Source: Aphanomyces cochlioides
Taxonomy: Eukaryota; Oomycota; Saprolegniomycetes; Saprolegniales; Verrucalvaceae
Direction: 5' to 3'
Assembly (NCBI GenBank): GCA_019828595.1
Contig: JAHQRK010000021.1
Coordinates: 124,001-188,000, forward strand
DNA: 64,000 nt
The notes beneath the pieces are model-generated. The model worked only from the letters and a program-made list of their open reading frames with translations. It had not been told where the DNA came from and did no database searches. Below, one piece after another: positions 46,076 to 56,854 of the stretch (the stretch's first letter is position 1; each line of letters opens with the position of its first letter). A program made the translations under genes and the position numbers.

Positions 46076-48228
46076 ATGCCAAGAGGTCAGAAGAGACATC
46101 CCGTAGCATTCGAGGCGACAGAAGATCCGTCTGCGGTCGCTCTGAAGCTCAAGCAAAAGAGAACAAATGACAGTACAAAGCTTACGTACAAGTCTAAGAC
46201 CAATCGCATGATGACGTGGTTGAGCAGTAATTATCCTGATACAGTCGACGAGCTCGAGAATCGCGTTAAAATTCCGCTGCCGAACGATGCTGTCTTAGGT
46301 TTTTTTGGCCACATATGTAAGGATGCATCGCAATGCGACGAAAGCAACACAAACACGGTTACACCTTTGTCATCATCATATATTAAGGGATATCGCAGTG
46401 CTTTAGTTGATTTGTACAGAGCCCAGTCACTTGAGTTGGATCCTACATTGAATACTGAATTGAAAATTATGCTTGATGGCTATGAAAAATTGATAAATGA
46501 CTTGAAAAAACGTGGCTTGATGGACATCATGGAAGGAAAGCGCCATTTGAAGTCGACAGGATATTCCTTTTTGGCTCTACACTTGATGCAGCTTTGTCCA
46601 GAGAACAGTGGTCAATCATGGTCAACTACCCTTTTTGCATGGCCCTATTTTGTTTTAATGTGGAATTTGATGAGCCGAAGTGAATCCGTTGATTCTATTA
46701 TGCTCCAGCATTTAGATTGGCAAGAAGATGCATTAATTATTGAGGAGCAGGGCCATAAAGGCGACCAAACTGGTGCAGATAAATTTGGAAAGCATATTTA
46801 CGCTAACCCATACGAGCCACATCAATGTCCTATCCTTGCCCTTGCTGTTTTGCTATTTTGCCGTGAAAATCATTCATCGAAAGTTCTCCATCAGTTGTTT
46901 TGTGGCACTGACAGCAAAAATAGATTTGGCAAAATACTTCGACGCGTTCTTGATAATTTGGGAGATGATGGCAGGCATGCTCTAGGCTGTCCAGCAAATG
47001 AAATTGGCACACACAGTTTACGCAAAGGAAGTAGCACTTATGCCTTGGGCAGATCAATGGCCCCAATCCTGTTTCTGTATTTTTGCGCATGGGGCAAAGC
47101 TTAGGAAAATTAAAAGACAAATACATTCACTTTGGAGAAGGCGCAGATCAATTATGTGGTCGCATGGTGTGTGGACTACCATTTAACGATGAGAGTTTTG
47201 CTTGTTTACCTCCACACTTTTCTAACGAACTTCTATCTCTTATGGATCTTAAATATTGGTGTACGATTGTCCCCGGCTTTGATAATTATCCACATGGAGT
47301 AAAAACGGCATGTCCATTCTTGTTGGCATCGCTCATTCATCATGAAGATTACCTTAGGTCAAAGCTGGAATTATCGCATCCTTTGTTTTCATCAAGAGTC
47401 TTTACACACAACAATTTGCTCAATAGTTTGCGCCACAAAACAAGTATTTACATTGGGATATCTCCAGAATTGGCAATTAAATCTACTGGTGTACCACCAC
47501 ATTTAGCTATTGCTGCCAAAGTAAATGCGCTAGTATGTGAATTAAACTCTCTCAAGTCAAGTCTATCTACGTTTGTTTCCGATCTTTCTGAATCAATGCC
47601 AAATTTGATTGCATCGAGGGTGGTTGAAGAGATTAAGCAAAACTTCGTTGTGGATGGAGTTGCACCAATAGCTATCAGAGACATTGATTCGAGATTTGCA
47701 GAACTAAGACAAAGCTTACTTGAGAGTATGCGGCAATTCAATACGGCTGGCAATACTGTTGCCCCTACACAAATTGAGTCACCTGTCGTTGATAAATGGA
47801 AAACCTGGTGCTGGAATGACGGACTCATCTGTCATTTTGTGCCCCCAGGATGGAATTTTCCTTCACACTTGACCGTGAAAAAACTTTGGGAGCTTTGGCA
47901 TTTTGGAGACGAATGTGCTCATATTCGTCCCTGTAAGAATTTGGTAAAAAGGGCTGATATAAAGAAACCACACCACATGCGATATAGTCTCGCCAAGGCC
48001 GTGGTGGCCTTCGTTGACAGCAAAATCAAGCTCCCACTCGGTAAATCGGGCATAAATAGCCTACACGTTGGTCAGGTTGATGGAATATATGAGATTGCAT
48101 ACCCTGAAGTGATAAGCCTGCTCTACGGATCCAAACCCACTCGGCGAGTCGACGACATCACTTACGGCAGATTGTACAATGTCCTCTGTGCGTTCAAAAA
48201 GCAACAAGTCGTTTCCATTCGTCAGTAA
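46076..48228 (+). CDS. Crypton tyrosine recombinase with GCR1_C-like DNA-binding tail, one frameshift
   Basis: Two frames: 46076-47104 and 47083-48228, joined by one missing G near 47,057. The core-binding domain (TYKSKTNRMMTWLSSNYPD) is followed by the catalytic R of NLMSRSESVD, a Lys-containing β-region (EEQGHKGDQ), HSLRKGSSTYAL (HxxR) and the nucleophile Tyr in LGKLKDKYIHFGEG. After a spacer with coiled-coil character, the C-terminal domain reads WNDGLICHFVPPGWNFPSHL and LWELWHFGDECAHIRPCKNL, matching the GCR1_C DNA-binding fold carried by fungal and oomycete Cryptons. Only the single frameshift separates it from an intact 700-residue gene. Confidence 0.85.
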
Positions 48229-48265
48229 TAAGAGCATAATTAACCAATGAACTTTCCTGATTGTT

Positions 48266-48286
48266 TGTGATTTCAAGTCAATCACA
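48266..48286. repeat. Palindromic site 3 of the Crypton
   Basis: Perfect 7-bp arms TGTGATT and AATCACA with a 7-bp spacer, 38 bp downstream of the recombinase stop; the best of the set. Confidence 0.55.
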
Positions 48287-48647
48287 CATGCCGTCATTAT
48301 ATATGTTTGAAAATGTTTCAATTAATTGACGCTTACACTATTTAAAGTTTACGCAACATTTTCTTATATTGACCTCGATCGTGACCATTAAATAATGTAA
48401 TTTCAAACGTTTTGCATGTTTGGAAACATGTTCGAAACATTCAATTTCTTTTCACTTGAAATTTGTATGAGTCAATTTGCTTGCGTCAAAATTTATTCCG
48501 CACGACTCCAGTTTTTTATTAAAACGACAATACTGGAAAAATATTTTTAAATGTCGGAATTTATTTGATATATACGTGTGAGACACCATCAAGTCGGTTC
48601 CAAGCATACTGAAACCAAGTCCAAGAAGAATCGTCATCTCCCACAAG

Positions 48648-49345
48648 ATGGGATTCCATCGAGCCAAGTTGATCGTCGCGGAGCTAGTGCACAAGTGCAT
48701 AGACAGCGAAAGAAGGATACGGCGTCTCCTCTTTGTCGACACACGTCGACTGCAAAGCTCGTCGTCGTCATCGTCGCTCTCCATCGGTGCCATCGTTGGC
48801 ATTGTCGTCGGTGTGCTGGTACTCGTCGTCATTGCGTGCATTTGCATCCGGCGCGCGCGTCTCGAGTCACGACGAAAACAAATGCAGAAACGAGTCGATC
48901 TAGCGTTCAATGAAGGCGCGCAGCAGCAAAAGCTTGGCCTCCAGGAGACACTCTTGGTTCCCACTGCCCGTTTATCCCAAGCACCGCATGGTGAAGTGCC
49001 AACACCGATCGAACACGTCGTGGGAAGCACAGACTCGGACGACTTTGTCATTATGGGTGGCGGCAAAGCCACAGGTGCCGCTGGCGCGCCTGATTTTGCC
49101 AAGATGAACAAAGTTGGCATGAACATGAAAACCAACGTCAAACCTCCATTGCCGCCGTCGAAGCTTGGTTTGATCTCCTCTACATTGACAAGTATTAACG
49201 AAAATGTGTAGGTGTGCTCGAAGATATCCACAGTGCAGCATCAGGTGACTTTGTAGCGAGTTATGTGAGCGACGACATTGCAATTTTGCAGTCGGCACGA
49301 GGTGGCAGCTTTGACATGGAGAATCCCAAGTGGAAAAACGTATAG
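48648..49345 (+). CDS. Single-pass membrane protein, unknown
   Basis: 217 residues from exons 48648-49167 and 49212-49345 (44-nt intron). A serine run (about residues 41-47) precedes one strong transmembrane helix (IGAIVGIVVGVLVLVVIACI), then a positively charged stop-transfer stretch (RRARLESRRKQMQKR) and a 130-residue Ser/Asp/Gly-rich cytosolic tail ending FDMENPKWKNV. The layout suggests a type I membrane protein. The N-terminus before the helix is doubtful: no signal peptide is seen and the Crypton and AT-rich DNA lie just upstream, so the true first exons may be lost or displaced. No known domain recognised. Confidence 0.6.
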
Positions 49346-50077
49346 CGACGATGCAATGCTGCGCATACCTTTTTATTTTGTGGCCAATGTTTATTGTTGT
49401 CAGGTGTTCTCTCAATCTATCTCTTTTTAGCTAGCAACCCCCATTCCCGCATTTACCCCTGTCTCGACTGCTGCACTGACGTTAGAAACTATGTCTGGAG
49501 CTCAACAAGCTTTGTTTCCCAAACTTTGTTTTGGTTGACTCATCGTGCAATCGGCCATGGCTTTCTTGTGCAATCTCCTTGTTTCTGTGGATTTAGTCCG
49601 TGTCAAAATCCCTTGGCAAATGAGAAGAATTGAGCTGCCTGCCTGCTCTATGGACCGAAGCAATCGTTGCTTTGGCCCCTCGCTTGCACAGAATCTACTT
49701 GTGGAACCGCTGGGAACTATGTCATTACTTGCAAACGAAAAAAATAACCCTTTTCAAAGATATATTTTTTAGTGGCAAAAAATAATTTATTTTTATTGCA
49801 TGTGGTTACGAGTAAATTATTTTAAGCAAATATAAAAAAATAGGTTACTCGAACACAATGCATAGAAAAATAAATAAAAAAAATTGAGAATATTTTTCAA
49901 TATTTTGCTCACTAAAAATGATTAAAAAAACGCACAAAAATACCCCAAAATTCTTTTCAATTTTTCACTATTTACAGGATTTTTTTAATGAGTGGTTAGC
50001 ATTCCGTAAGCCACTACAGCCATTCAAATAGCACGGTAAAAATCCAGTGTCGAGTTTTCATTTTCAATTTCTCGTCC
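49346..50077. other. AT-rich spacer
   Basis: No gene; 49,740-50,000 is almost pure A/T. It probably includes the left part of the hAT element. Confidence 0.4.
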
Positions 50078-51554
50078 ATGGCACCGAAAGAAACTTACTC
50101 CGTTGAAGGCAAAGAGCTCACCCTGCTCTTTTTTAAGCGCGACTCCCCTACTGGTGACACTTGGACATGTAAATGCGGAAAAGTGCGAGTCCAATCAAGC
50201 TCGGGGTACTCGAACCTGACAGGGCACATCCATCGCTTTCACCCCGAGTATGTGAATCTACGTCCTAACGACCCCGCTAATGAGCTTACTGTGCTGGACA
50301 TGCTTGTTTCGCCTACGACGCGAAAAGTGTATGGTTGGTTGCAATGGGTGTCCAAGTCCCTTCTGCCATTTTCATTCGTTGAAAATGAAATGACGAAAAG
50401 ATACAGTAGTTTGCCCCCCATATGTGGAAAAACATTGATTAACAGTAAGTACATGCACTTGGTCACGCAAGCCCTGGAAAAAAGATTTGCGCGATGCTGC
50501 CGTCGAAATTTGCTCTTATCTTTGATGGTTGGTCGTCTGGATCGTCCCATTTTGTGGCCATTTTGCAACTTTTCCATCCTTGAATTCTATTGGCTATAAA
50601 AGGGTGTTATTATCTTTTTCACCAATCAACGACGAGACAAGTTTGGATGCAAGAGCCCATATCGATTATACGGATTATGTTTTGGAATTATACGGAAAAA
50701 CGTGGAACAATGTGGTGGCGCTCGTTGGTGACAATTGCTCGACGAATGGTGCTTTTGCGCGTGAAGCTCGTGTTCCGCTAGTTGGCTGTGCAAGCCATCG
50801 CTTCAATCTCATTGTTGTGGACTATCTGAGTCAATTTGAAGACGTTCTAACACTAATTAACACCCTTATGAAGAAGCTAAGTGGTCTAATCCTATCGGCA
50901 AAGCTCCGCCGCCACACCTTCCTTGTGCCAAAGATGCGCCAGCAAACGCGCTGGAGTTCGTGCTACGATATGGTGAAACGTTTCGGCGAGCTCAATGAGT
51001 ACCTGGTTGAAATGGGTGACGCGACGGTGGACTCAATGATGCCGACTGTGGCGCAACGCCGCGAGCTCGAGCGCCTCCAAGTCGAAATGGAGCGATTGAA
51101 TGAGGTTACATTGTATCTACAAGGTGAGGATGTCAGTGTGAGTGATCTCCGCCGTGTGTTCGATACCGTTATTGAGCAGTACCCGTCCGCCGCTCGATAC
51201 TTGTCAACGTCCGCGCACGTCGTGCACAACGAGAATTTTGAGAATGGGGTTGTGAAAATTTTGAGCCAATCAGAGGCAAGTATGAGTGATGACGAGTGTC
51301 AGAGTGTATGTCATCTGTTGGATGACTCTGCAACAAGTGCGGAAAGCGATGAAGGCATGTCGATTGTGCAGCGATCCAAGCGCCGCAAGACCAATACAGG
51401 TATGTATATTGATTGCCGATTTATTCGGCCAACGTCGAATGTGTGTGAGAGATTTTTCTTGTCAGCGAAATTTGCGCTCAGCGACCGGCGCCGATCGATT
51501 TTGCCACGCAATTTTGAAGCTCAAATGTTTCTCTACGCCAACAATGAGTACTAG
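50078..51554 (+). pseudogene. hAT-family transposase with BED zinc finger, frameshifted
   Basis: Frame 1 (50,078-50,480) begins MAPKETYSVEGKEL, with a BED-finger pattern TWTCKCGKVRV...LTGHIHRFHPEY (CxC...HxxxxH). Frame 2 (from about 50,495) carries the catalytic FDGWSSGS, VVALVGDNCSTN, VGCASHRFNLIV, TRWSSCYDMV and the C-terminal dimerisation signature NVCERFFLSAKFALSDRRRS. A 1-nt shift in an A-run near 50,480 separates them. The order matches oomycete hAT transposases. Terminal repeats and the 8-bp duplication were not found. Confidence 0.8.
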
Positions 51555-51933
51555 GGTCTCTCAGACGTTTCTGATGCCCTACGTATTGACCAACAAGCCC
51601 AGTGATTCATGTAGTAGCTGATTATAATGATGAATACATTTTGCATGAGTTCACCAAAGTTATTTGAGTAATAAATCGTCAGTGCCGATCGCGATGAATA
51701 AGTTATTCTTTGACCTTGCCCGAGAAAGTTATTTATCGCGGCGGCGATGGTTTTGAATAAGTTATCTCCTCCATGTTGAGCTATGAGTAGGTTTGAAGTT
51801 TTATTTTTCCAAGGTCTGATTACTTGAGACTACCACCAAGTTGTGCATCGTCGATTTGGCGGTTAAGTGTCTGTACCTCGATGAGTCTGTAGTTCTTGTC
51901 TGTAGCTCACCAAAGTCATGACGGTGATACATT
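51555..51933. other. Spacer between hAT and Harbinger
   Basis: No gene. GAATAAGTTAT occurs twice (around 51,694 and 51,757) near short GC-rich stretches; it could be the right subterminal part of the hAT element. Confidence 0.35.
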
Positions 51934-52058
51934 AGAGAGGTTTCGCAAATATGTAGTATAGTTCCCGAATGTACTATGGATATGCTATACTAGATGCATG
52001 TATGACAGGAAGAGAAAGCGTTTTGCGACCTCTTTGTAGTATAGGTTTCAGTTCTACA

Positions 52059-53098
52059 ATGGATGCATCATGGGCGGTCGCTCTCTTTGCCTACTCTGAA
52101 GGATACGATGCCCTTGTCTATGCGCTGCTGGACAGATCGATTCGTGAACGTATCAGCATCCCAGTCCTTCGCTTTGACATTGATTCGTACAGTGAGACCA
52201 GCTTTATGGATTTATTCCGATTCCGAAAGGCAGACTTTTTTCTTTGGTCAACAAACTAGGATTGAGCTCGGTCCTGATCCTGCCATGTCAAACAAGAGTG
52301 ACTCATGTTGAAGCGTGTTTGATCCTTTTACGCCGGCTCACGTATTCCAATCGATGGTTCGACTTGGCGCTAATATTTGGACGCTCCAAACCTGCACTTT
52401 GTCGTATATTCATGTTTATGGTAAAGCATTTGTATGATAGATATCACTCCAAAGTAGCGTTTGATCGACATGTACTACAAATGTATGGCCAAGAGTCTGT
52501 AAGAGCGATCACCAACAAGTCTGGTGTTCCATTGAACTGCACTGGATTTATAGATGGCAGCGTTCGTCCAATCTCACGACCAAGTCGACATCAACGCCAG
52601 GCATATAATGGCCACAAGAGGGTTCATGCTATAAAGTTTCAAAGCGTCGTCCTTGCAAACGGTCTCATCGCGTCATTGTATGGACCCATCGAGGGTCGTC
52701 GCCATGACGTTGCACTCCTACGCGAGAGTGGACTTGGCGCTAAAATGCGTTCCCTTGGAGAGAATTTCAAGCTGTATGGTGACCCAGCGTACCCCTTGCT
52801 CAATTGGCTTATTGGTCCATACAAGTCATCCAATCTTAGCCGTGGACAATCTGAATTCAACCGGCGTATGAGCCGCGTTCGAGTTTGTGTTGAATGGTGT
52901 TTTGGAGACGTCATTCGATCATGGGCATTTCTCGATTACAAGAAAAATTTGAAAGTTTTCCTATCCCCAGTGGGAAAGCTATACATTATTGGAGCCTTCT
53001 TAACAAACTGTTTGGCATGTACTCGAGGTGGAAACTTGACAAGCAAGTTCTTTGGTACTCCAACACCAACGCTGGATGAATATCTTGATGACATTTAA
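52059..53098 (+). CDS. PIF/Harbinger transposase, one frameshift
   Basis: The first frame (52,059-52,259) gives MDASWAVALF and FRFRKADFF; a 1-nt shift in a T-run near 52,230 leads into VNKLGLSSVLILP and the rest of the protein. Full DDE set: CTGFIDGSVRPISRPSR (D), LYGDPAYPLL (D) and VCVEWCFGDVIRSW (E), with GPIEGRRHDV between. Length and order fit DDE_Tnp_4. Of the two Harbinger transposases in this window it is the better preserved. Convergent with its Myb-like partner. Confidence 0.85.
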
Positions 53099-53155
53099 TC
53101 ATGATTAAGTAATGGAAGAGTCTAAATGTGAATTATGAATTTATCATGTACCGTT

Positions 53156-53748
53156 CTAGCCCTTTGAAGTGAATTGCTTCATGATTTCCATCATGCTGTT
53201 CTGGAGCTGAAGTGCCTTGGCGTCGTTTTCAGCCTTTCGCAATTCCAATTCAAGGCTTTTTGCTTCATTCTCCATCATCCGTTTCTTGTATGCCGCGTCC
53301 TCTGTTATTTGGATTTCTTTCAACTCCAACTCACGTTGTCGAATTTTGAGCTCGGCATCTTTCGCGTCTGTCATTGCTCGTAGGACCGTGTTGATATCGA
53401 TCTTTTCAGACTTCTTTATTTGTTCCTTCACCATTCCACACAGTGCAGCTTCACGAAGAGCTGCTCCACCTACTGCGTTAGCTTCTTCGATAGTGTCCAT
53501 TTTTGAGCGCTTTCTCTTTTTTTCCTCCTTTGCATCCTCCAAAGCTTCATGATACTCTGTGAGGAGCCGCTTGATTTCCGTCATGTCTTCGGCGACTCCA
53601 CTCGCAGCCTTCGATACCTTTTCTTCTTCAAGGTGGCCTTCGTGCAGCAAACGAAGACGACACTGTAAGCTGTGACTGGACGCATCAATTCCAAGGCCAC
53701 GTAAAGTCTTCTCTATGGTCGTCCAAGCTTGAGCTTTCGTAGTCGATT
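53156..53748 (-). CDS. Myb/SANT-like gene of Harbinger, C-terminal part
   Basis: From 53,748 the frame reads STTKAQAWTTIEKTLRGLG, the second half of a SANT-like repeat, then a long charged coiled coil (KRLLTEYHEALEDAKEEKKR; RELELKEIQITEDAAYKKR) ending MEIMKQFTSKG. It lacks its own start because the N-terminal part is at 31,958-32,123. Confidence 0.75.
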
Positions 53749-54516
53749 TGTGGAAGTTGGGGCGCCATTATATGGAAATTGCCCGAGTGGGCTATCGTCT
53801 GGGCTGGAGCAGGATGTTGCAGTGACGCCACGGTCAATGTTGCTGAGTATGAAGGAGCCAAAGCGGCCCTGCGAGCGGCCATCCAGAAGAATATCAAGTC
53901 CATCCACGTCTTTGGAGACTCCAAGTTGGTGATTCACCAAGCTTTGGAGTGGATGCAGTGTAAGCAGGAGCACCTCCAAGCTCAATTGAAAGACCTTCGA
54001 GCACTCGAGCGACAGCTCTCGAGCGTCGAATATCACCACATCCTTCGACGATGGAACGGCAGTGCCGATCATCTTGCATCCATGGGCCTTGCCTTGCGAC
54101 GAGAGATCACGGAGCTATCCACAACCGATCTTGACGATATCCAAGAGAATAATCTCCTGGCCGAGCTTATCCAACCTCCGCCAGAAACCAATGATCTCCT
54201 GGATAATGAACAGTCTGCAAAATCCATCCTGGCGTACACTCACCCAAAGCCGACTTCAAGGGTAGTGGGGCTGAATAGCCAGATACGACTGCACAGAGTG
54301 AGTGAAGCCCAGGACCAAGAGCGAAAATGGTCGATTATCAAGCGATTTATACGAGGAGAAGTGGACGAATTGACGCCAGAAGAGTGCTCGAAGGCCAGCA
54401 AGGAAGCTGGAATGTACGAAATCGGCGAGGAAGGAGCACTCTTCGCCTCAACTGGTCGACCAAGAGATGTCATTTGCCCATTTTCATCTGGACCTTGGTT
54501 ATCCCTACCGAGCTGA
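53749..54516 (+). pseudogene. Gypsy RNase H, second part
   Basis: Reads AEYEGAKAALRAAI (catalytic Glu), HVFGDSKLVIHQALEW (Asp) and RRWNGSADHLASMGLAL (last Asp), the usual RNase H order, then an integrase N-terminal linker. The frame ends at 54,516; the integrase is in another frame. Confidence 0.8.
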
Positions 54517-55967
54517 TCCGAACGATATTGCATCATTGTCACGACAGTGTCGAAGGGGATCATTTCAAGATCCACAACACGTACGGCGGCTGCGCAAGCA
54601 TTTTTACTGGGGTGGTATGTACACCGATGCCAAGAACTACGTGACAGCTTGTGAAACTTGTGCATCGGGTGGACCTCCACCGACGGTCCAAGCTCGTTCG
54701 CCAGGAAACTTGATATCTCACGAGCCATTGGAGCTGGTCAATTACGACATTGCCACCGACCTTCCTCGATCTTTTGGCGATAATACCCAACTAGTTGTCT
54801 TCGTGGACAACTTCACTGGGTTTGTCATGTGCAAACTGACCCCAGATAGGTCAGCACGCACCCTGGCAAAAGCCTTCGAAGAGACAGTGTTTGTACGATT
54901 TGGTGCTTGTAAAGAAGTCCGCCATGACCGCGAACCATCGTTCATGAGCGAAGTGTTCACCCATTTCATGAAAATGATCGGCCAGAGCCCTATGCCGACT
55001 TTTGCCTATCGTCCCCAAGCAAACGGTACAGCTGAAAGGGCTATCCAAACTGGTCCGATCAGTCAAGCTCTATGTGACGGACCCTCGACAGAGAGATTGC
55101 GACGAATGTGCAGTGAGGCTGACATTTGCTATCAACACTACACCGTCAGCCACTCGCGGAGATACACCTTTCTACCTTATGCATGGATGGGACCCCTTTA
55201 CAACAATTACGGCAAGTCTCCCCGCTACCAAGAGTGGCGATCATGAGGCGAATCGATGGCGATCCCAACTGCATCAACAGCACGCGTTCTGTAAGGCAAT
55301 GGCTCACGATTTATTATGTCAAGCTGTGAAAAGACGAGCCGAAGCCCACAACGCCCAATTATCCCCCGCTGTTGACGAACGCATTAAAATTGGCGACTTG
55401 GTGTGGGTCTATATAGACCAAGTGAAGTCTGGCGTGAAGAAAAAGTTGGCGCACCTTTGGCATGGCCCATTTTGTGTGTTGGAAAAGAAACACAACTATG
55501 CGAGTGTCTTAGAAATTCAAGGAAGGTCGGCTCTGAGGAACCATCGGTTCCACGCCGAGGTGCACGACTCCAGGCTGAAGCTACAGCGTGTGTTCCAACT
55601 CCGACCCACTGAAAGGATGGACAACCAGCCTCCTGTAGACTTTGACGAAGGTCTTTACCTTCCACCAGACTCCTTTGAACCCGATCCAGATGAGCCACAA
55701 GTGTTTGGGATTCGAGCAGTACGCTACATCGATCACATCAAAGAATACGAAGTACAGCTCGAACCAAATGGCGCGTGGACATGGGTTGCTGCGATTTCCC
55801 TCCCTGCCTCGACCTTGGTTTACGAATTTGAGCGCGATCGTCTGCATCTTGACAGGTTGGATATGATGGTTCAAACCGACTTTGTCCCTCCGAATGACGA
55901 CGAGGATGAAGAAGAAACAAAGAGCGAAGCTGGGGAAGGCGAAGAGGACGATTCGTCTCAGGCTTAG
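54467..55967 (+). pseudogene. Gypsy integrase and C-terminal tail, two frames
   Basis: 54,467-55,246 carries the zinc-binding H2C2 (FYWGGMYTDAKNYVTACETC), the core NYDIATDLPRSFGDNTQLVV (D), VRHDREPSFMSEVF (D) and FAYRPQANGTAERAIQ (E). After a frameshift near 55,030 the rest (55,002-55,967) reads AINTTPSATRGDTPFYLMHG, IKIGDLVWVY, and a chromodomain-like FGIRAVRYIDHIKEYEVQL ... WTWVAA, with an acidic end. All catalytic residues are present but not in one frame. Confidence 0.8.
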
Positions 55968-56161
55968 CCCACTTATCTGGTTTGACATCACTTTGGTTTG
56001 CCAACTTTGGTTTGATGATTGGATTTACCCTTGGGCTTACCTGATGGATTGGAATGGAACTGATTGTGGATTGATTTGTTTGCACTGTAGGCGGATCAAT
56101 CTTGTGCTGGAATGGATTTATATGATTATACGTTTGCATGTTGAACAGCAAGTGAAATGCA

Positions 56162-56405
56162 TTATGAATTATCAGTCAACCGACTCTGACTTGGATTGAG
56201 GCTGACAATTGCGCTACACAGAGTAAATAGCGCTTGGCCCACCGACGGACGTTGGTGCTGGGGGTGGTTCAGGAGGATTTGGAGAAGGACCCCGTGGCCC
56301 TGGATGCTGGCTTGGTGGACCCGAATGACCCTGGGAGTCGACGTTTGGCTCATTCAAGGGATCCAATTGAGTGTCGAGATCTTGAAAGCGACGAAAGACC
56401 ACCAC
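56162..56405 (-). pseudogene. Pro-rich scrap, gag-like
   Basis: 63 codons starting MVVFRRFQDLDTQLD and then a Pro/Gly-rich stretch (HPGPRGPSPNPPEPPPAPTS). It looks like a truncated gag N-terminus. Weak evidence. Confidence 0.3.
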
Positions 56406-56664
56406 CTTGTCATTTGGAACAATCGGGGCACAGCGCCATTGCGAGACTGGGTGCTTGGTGGAGTATTTTGAGTTGATCCTTGTGGACCCACGGATGGCTT
56501 GCTCGCAGTACGTTTGTCTTATTGGACATAATATCTACCCAATCAAAATCCACTATACTGTAATTAGTGTGAGTTGGTGTCGTGATCTCCTTGACAATCC
56601 CACGGCAACAACGCCGACAAAAGGTCCGATAACCAGCGGTCGTACTAATGCTCTTAATAGCGTT

Positions 56665-56769
56665 GTTTCGACCGCTATATGCAGCGCTACAAGTAGCGCT
56701 CTCAACAGCGTAGAAAGCAACGCTGCGTATAGCGCTGAATATAGCGCTGAAAGCAGCGCTGCTCCAATG
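56665..56769 (+). repeat. 12-bp AGCGCTN6 array in the left MULE arm
   Basis: Units AGCGCT-ACAAGT, AGCGCT-CTCAAC, AGCG-TAGAAAGC, AACGCT-GCGTAT, AGCGCT-GAATAT, AGCGCT-GAAAGC, AGCGCT-GCTCC. The hexamer is palindromic. Confidence 0.8.
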
Positions 56770-56854
56770 AACTGACTACTGTAACTTGAATTAGCGTAGC
56801 CAATCATAGTACTGGGGGATATTGACTGCAAACATTCGTCATTTTGTAATAGGC

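Larger units (their letters stand above)
45871..48290 (+). mobile_element. Crypton element (tyrosine-recombinase DNA transposon)
   Basis: A recombinase/GCR1_C-like gene (46,076-48,228) flanked by AT-rich DNA and by palindromic sites TGTGATT...AATCACA at both ends (listed separately). Boundaries are set by those sites and are approximate. Cryptons move by a tyrosine recombinase and lack terminal inverted repeats; oomycete members are known. Confidence 0.75.
51934..53748 (-). mobile_element. Right part of the PIF/Harbinger element, cut at 53,748
   Basis: Begins at 51934-51948 with AGAGAGGTTTCGCAA, the same inverted repeat as at 31735. Contains the transposase (plus) and the C-terminal two thirds of the Myb-like gene (minus), which is severed at 53,748 where Gypsy RNase H starts. 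Given as minus because the other end of the element reads on the plus strand at 31,735. Confidence 0.8.
53749..56160 (+). mobile_element. Right half of the Gypsy retrotransposon (RNase H to integrase)
   Basis: Starts abruptly at 53,749 with CGSWGAIIWKLPEW, the RNase H strand that should follow the TFDGA segment severed at 32,124. It continues with RNase H, integrase and a chromodomain-like tail and ends in non-coding DNA after 55,967. No 3' LTR was recognised. Confidence 0.85.

Noticed and set aside
49168..49211. Apparent stop ending the membrane protein at 49,211
   Set aside because: It is within a 44-nt intron; the frame continues to 49,345.
35970..56200. Gypsy LTR pair
   Set aside because: Compared the flank upstream of gag with the DNA after 55,967 by eye in the expected orientation and saw no shared segment.
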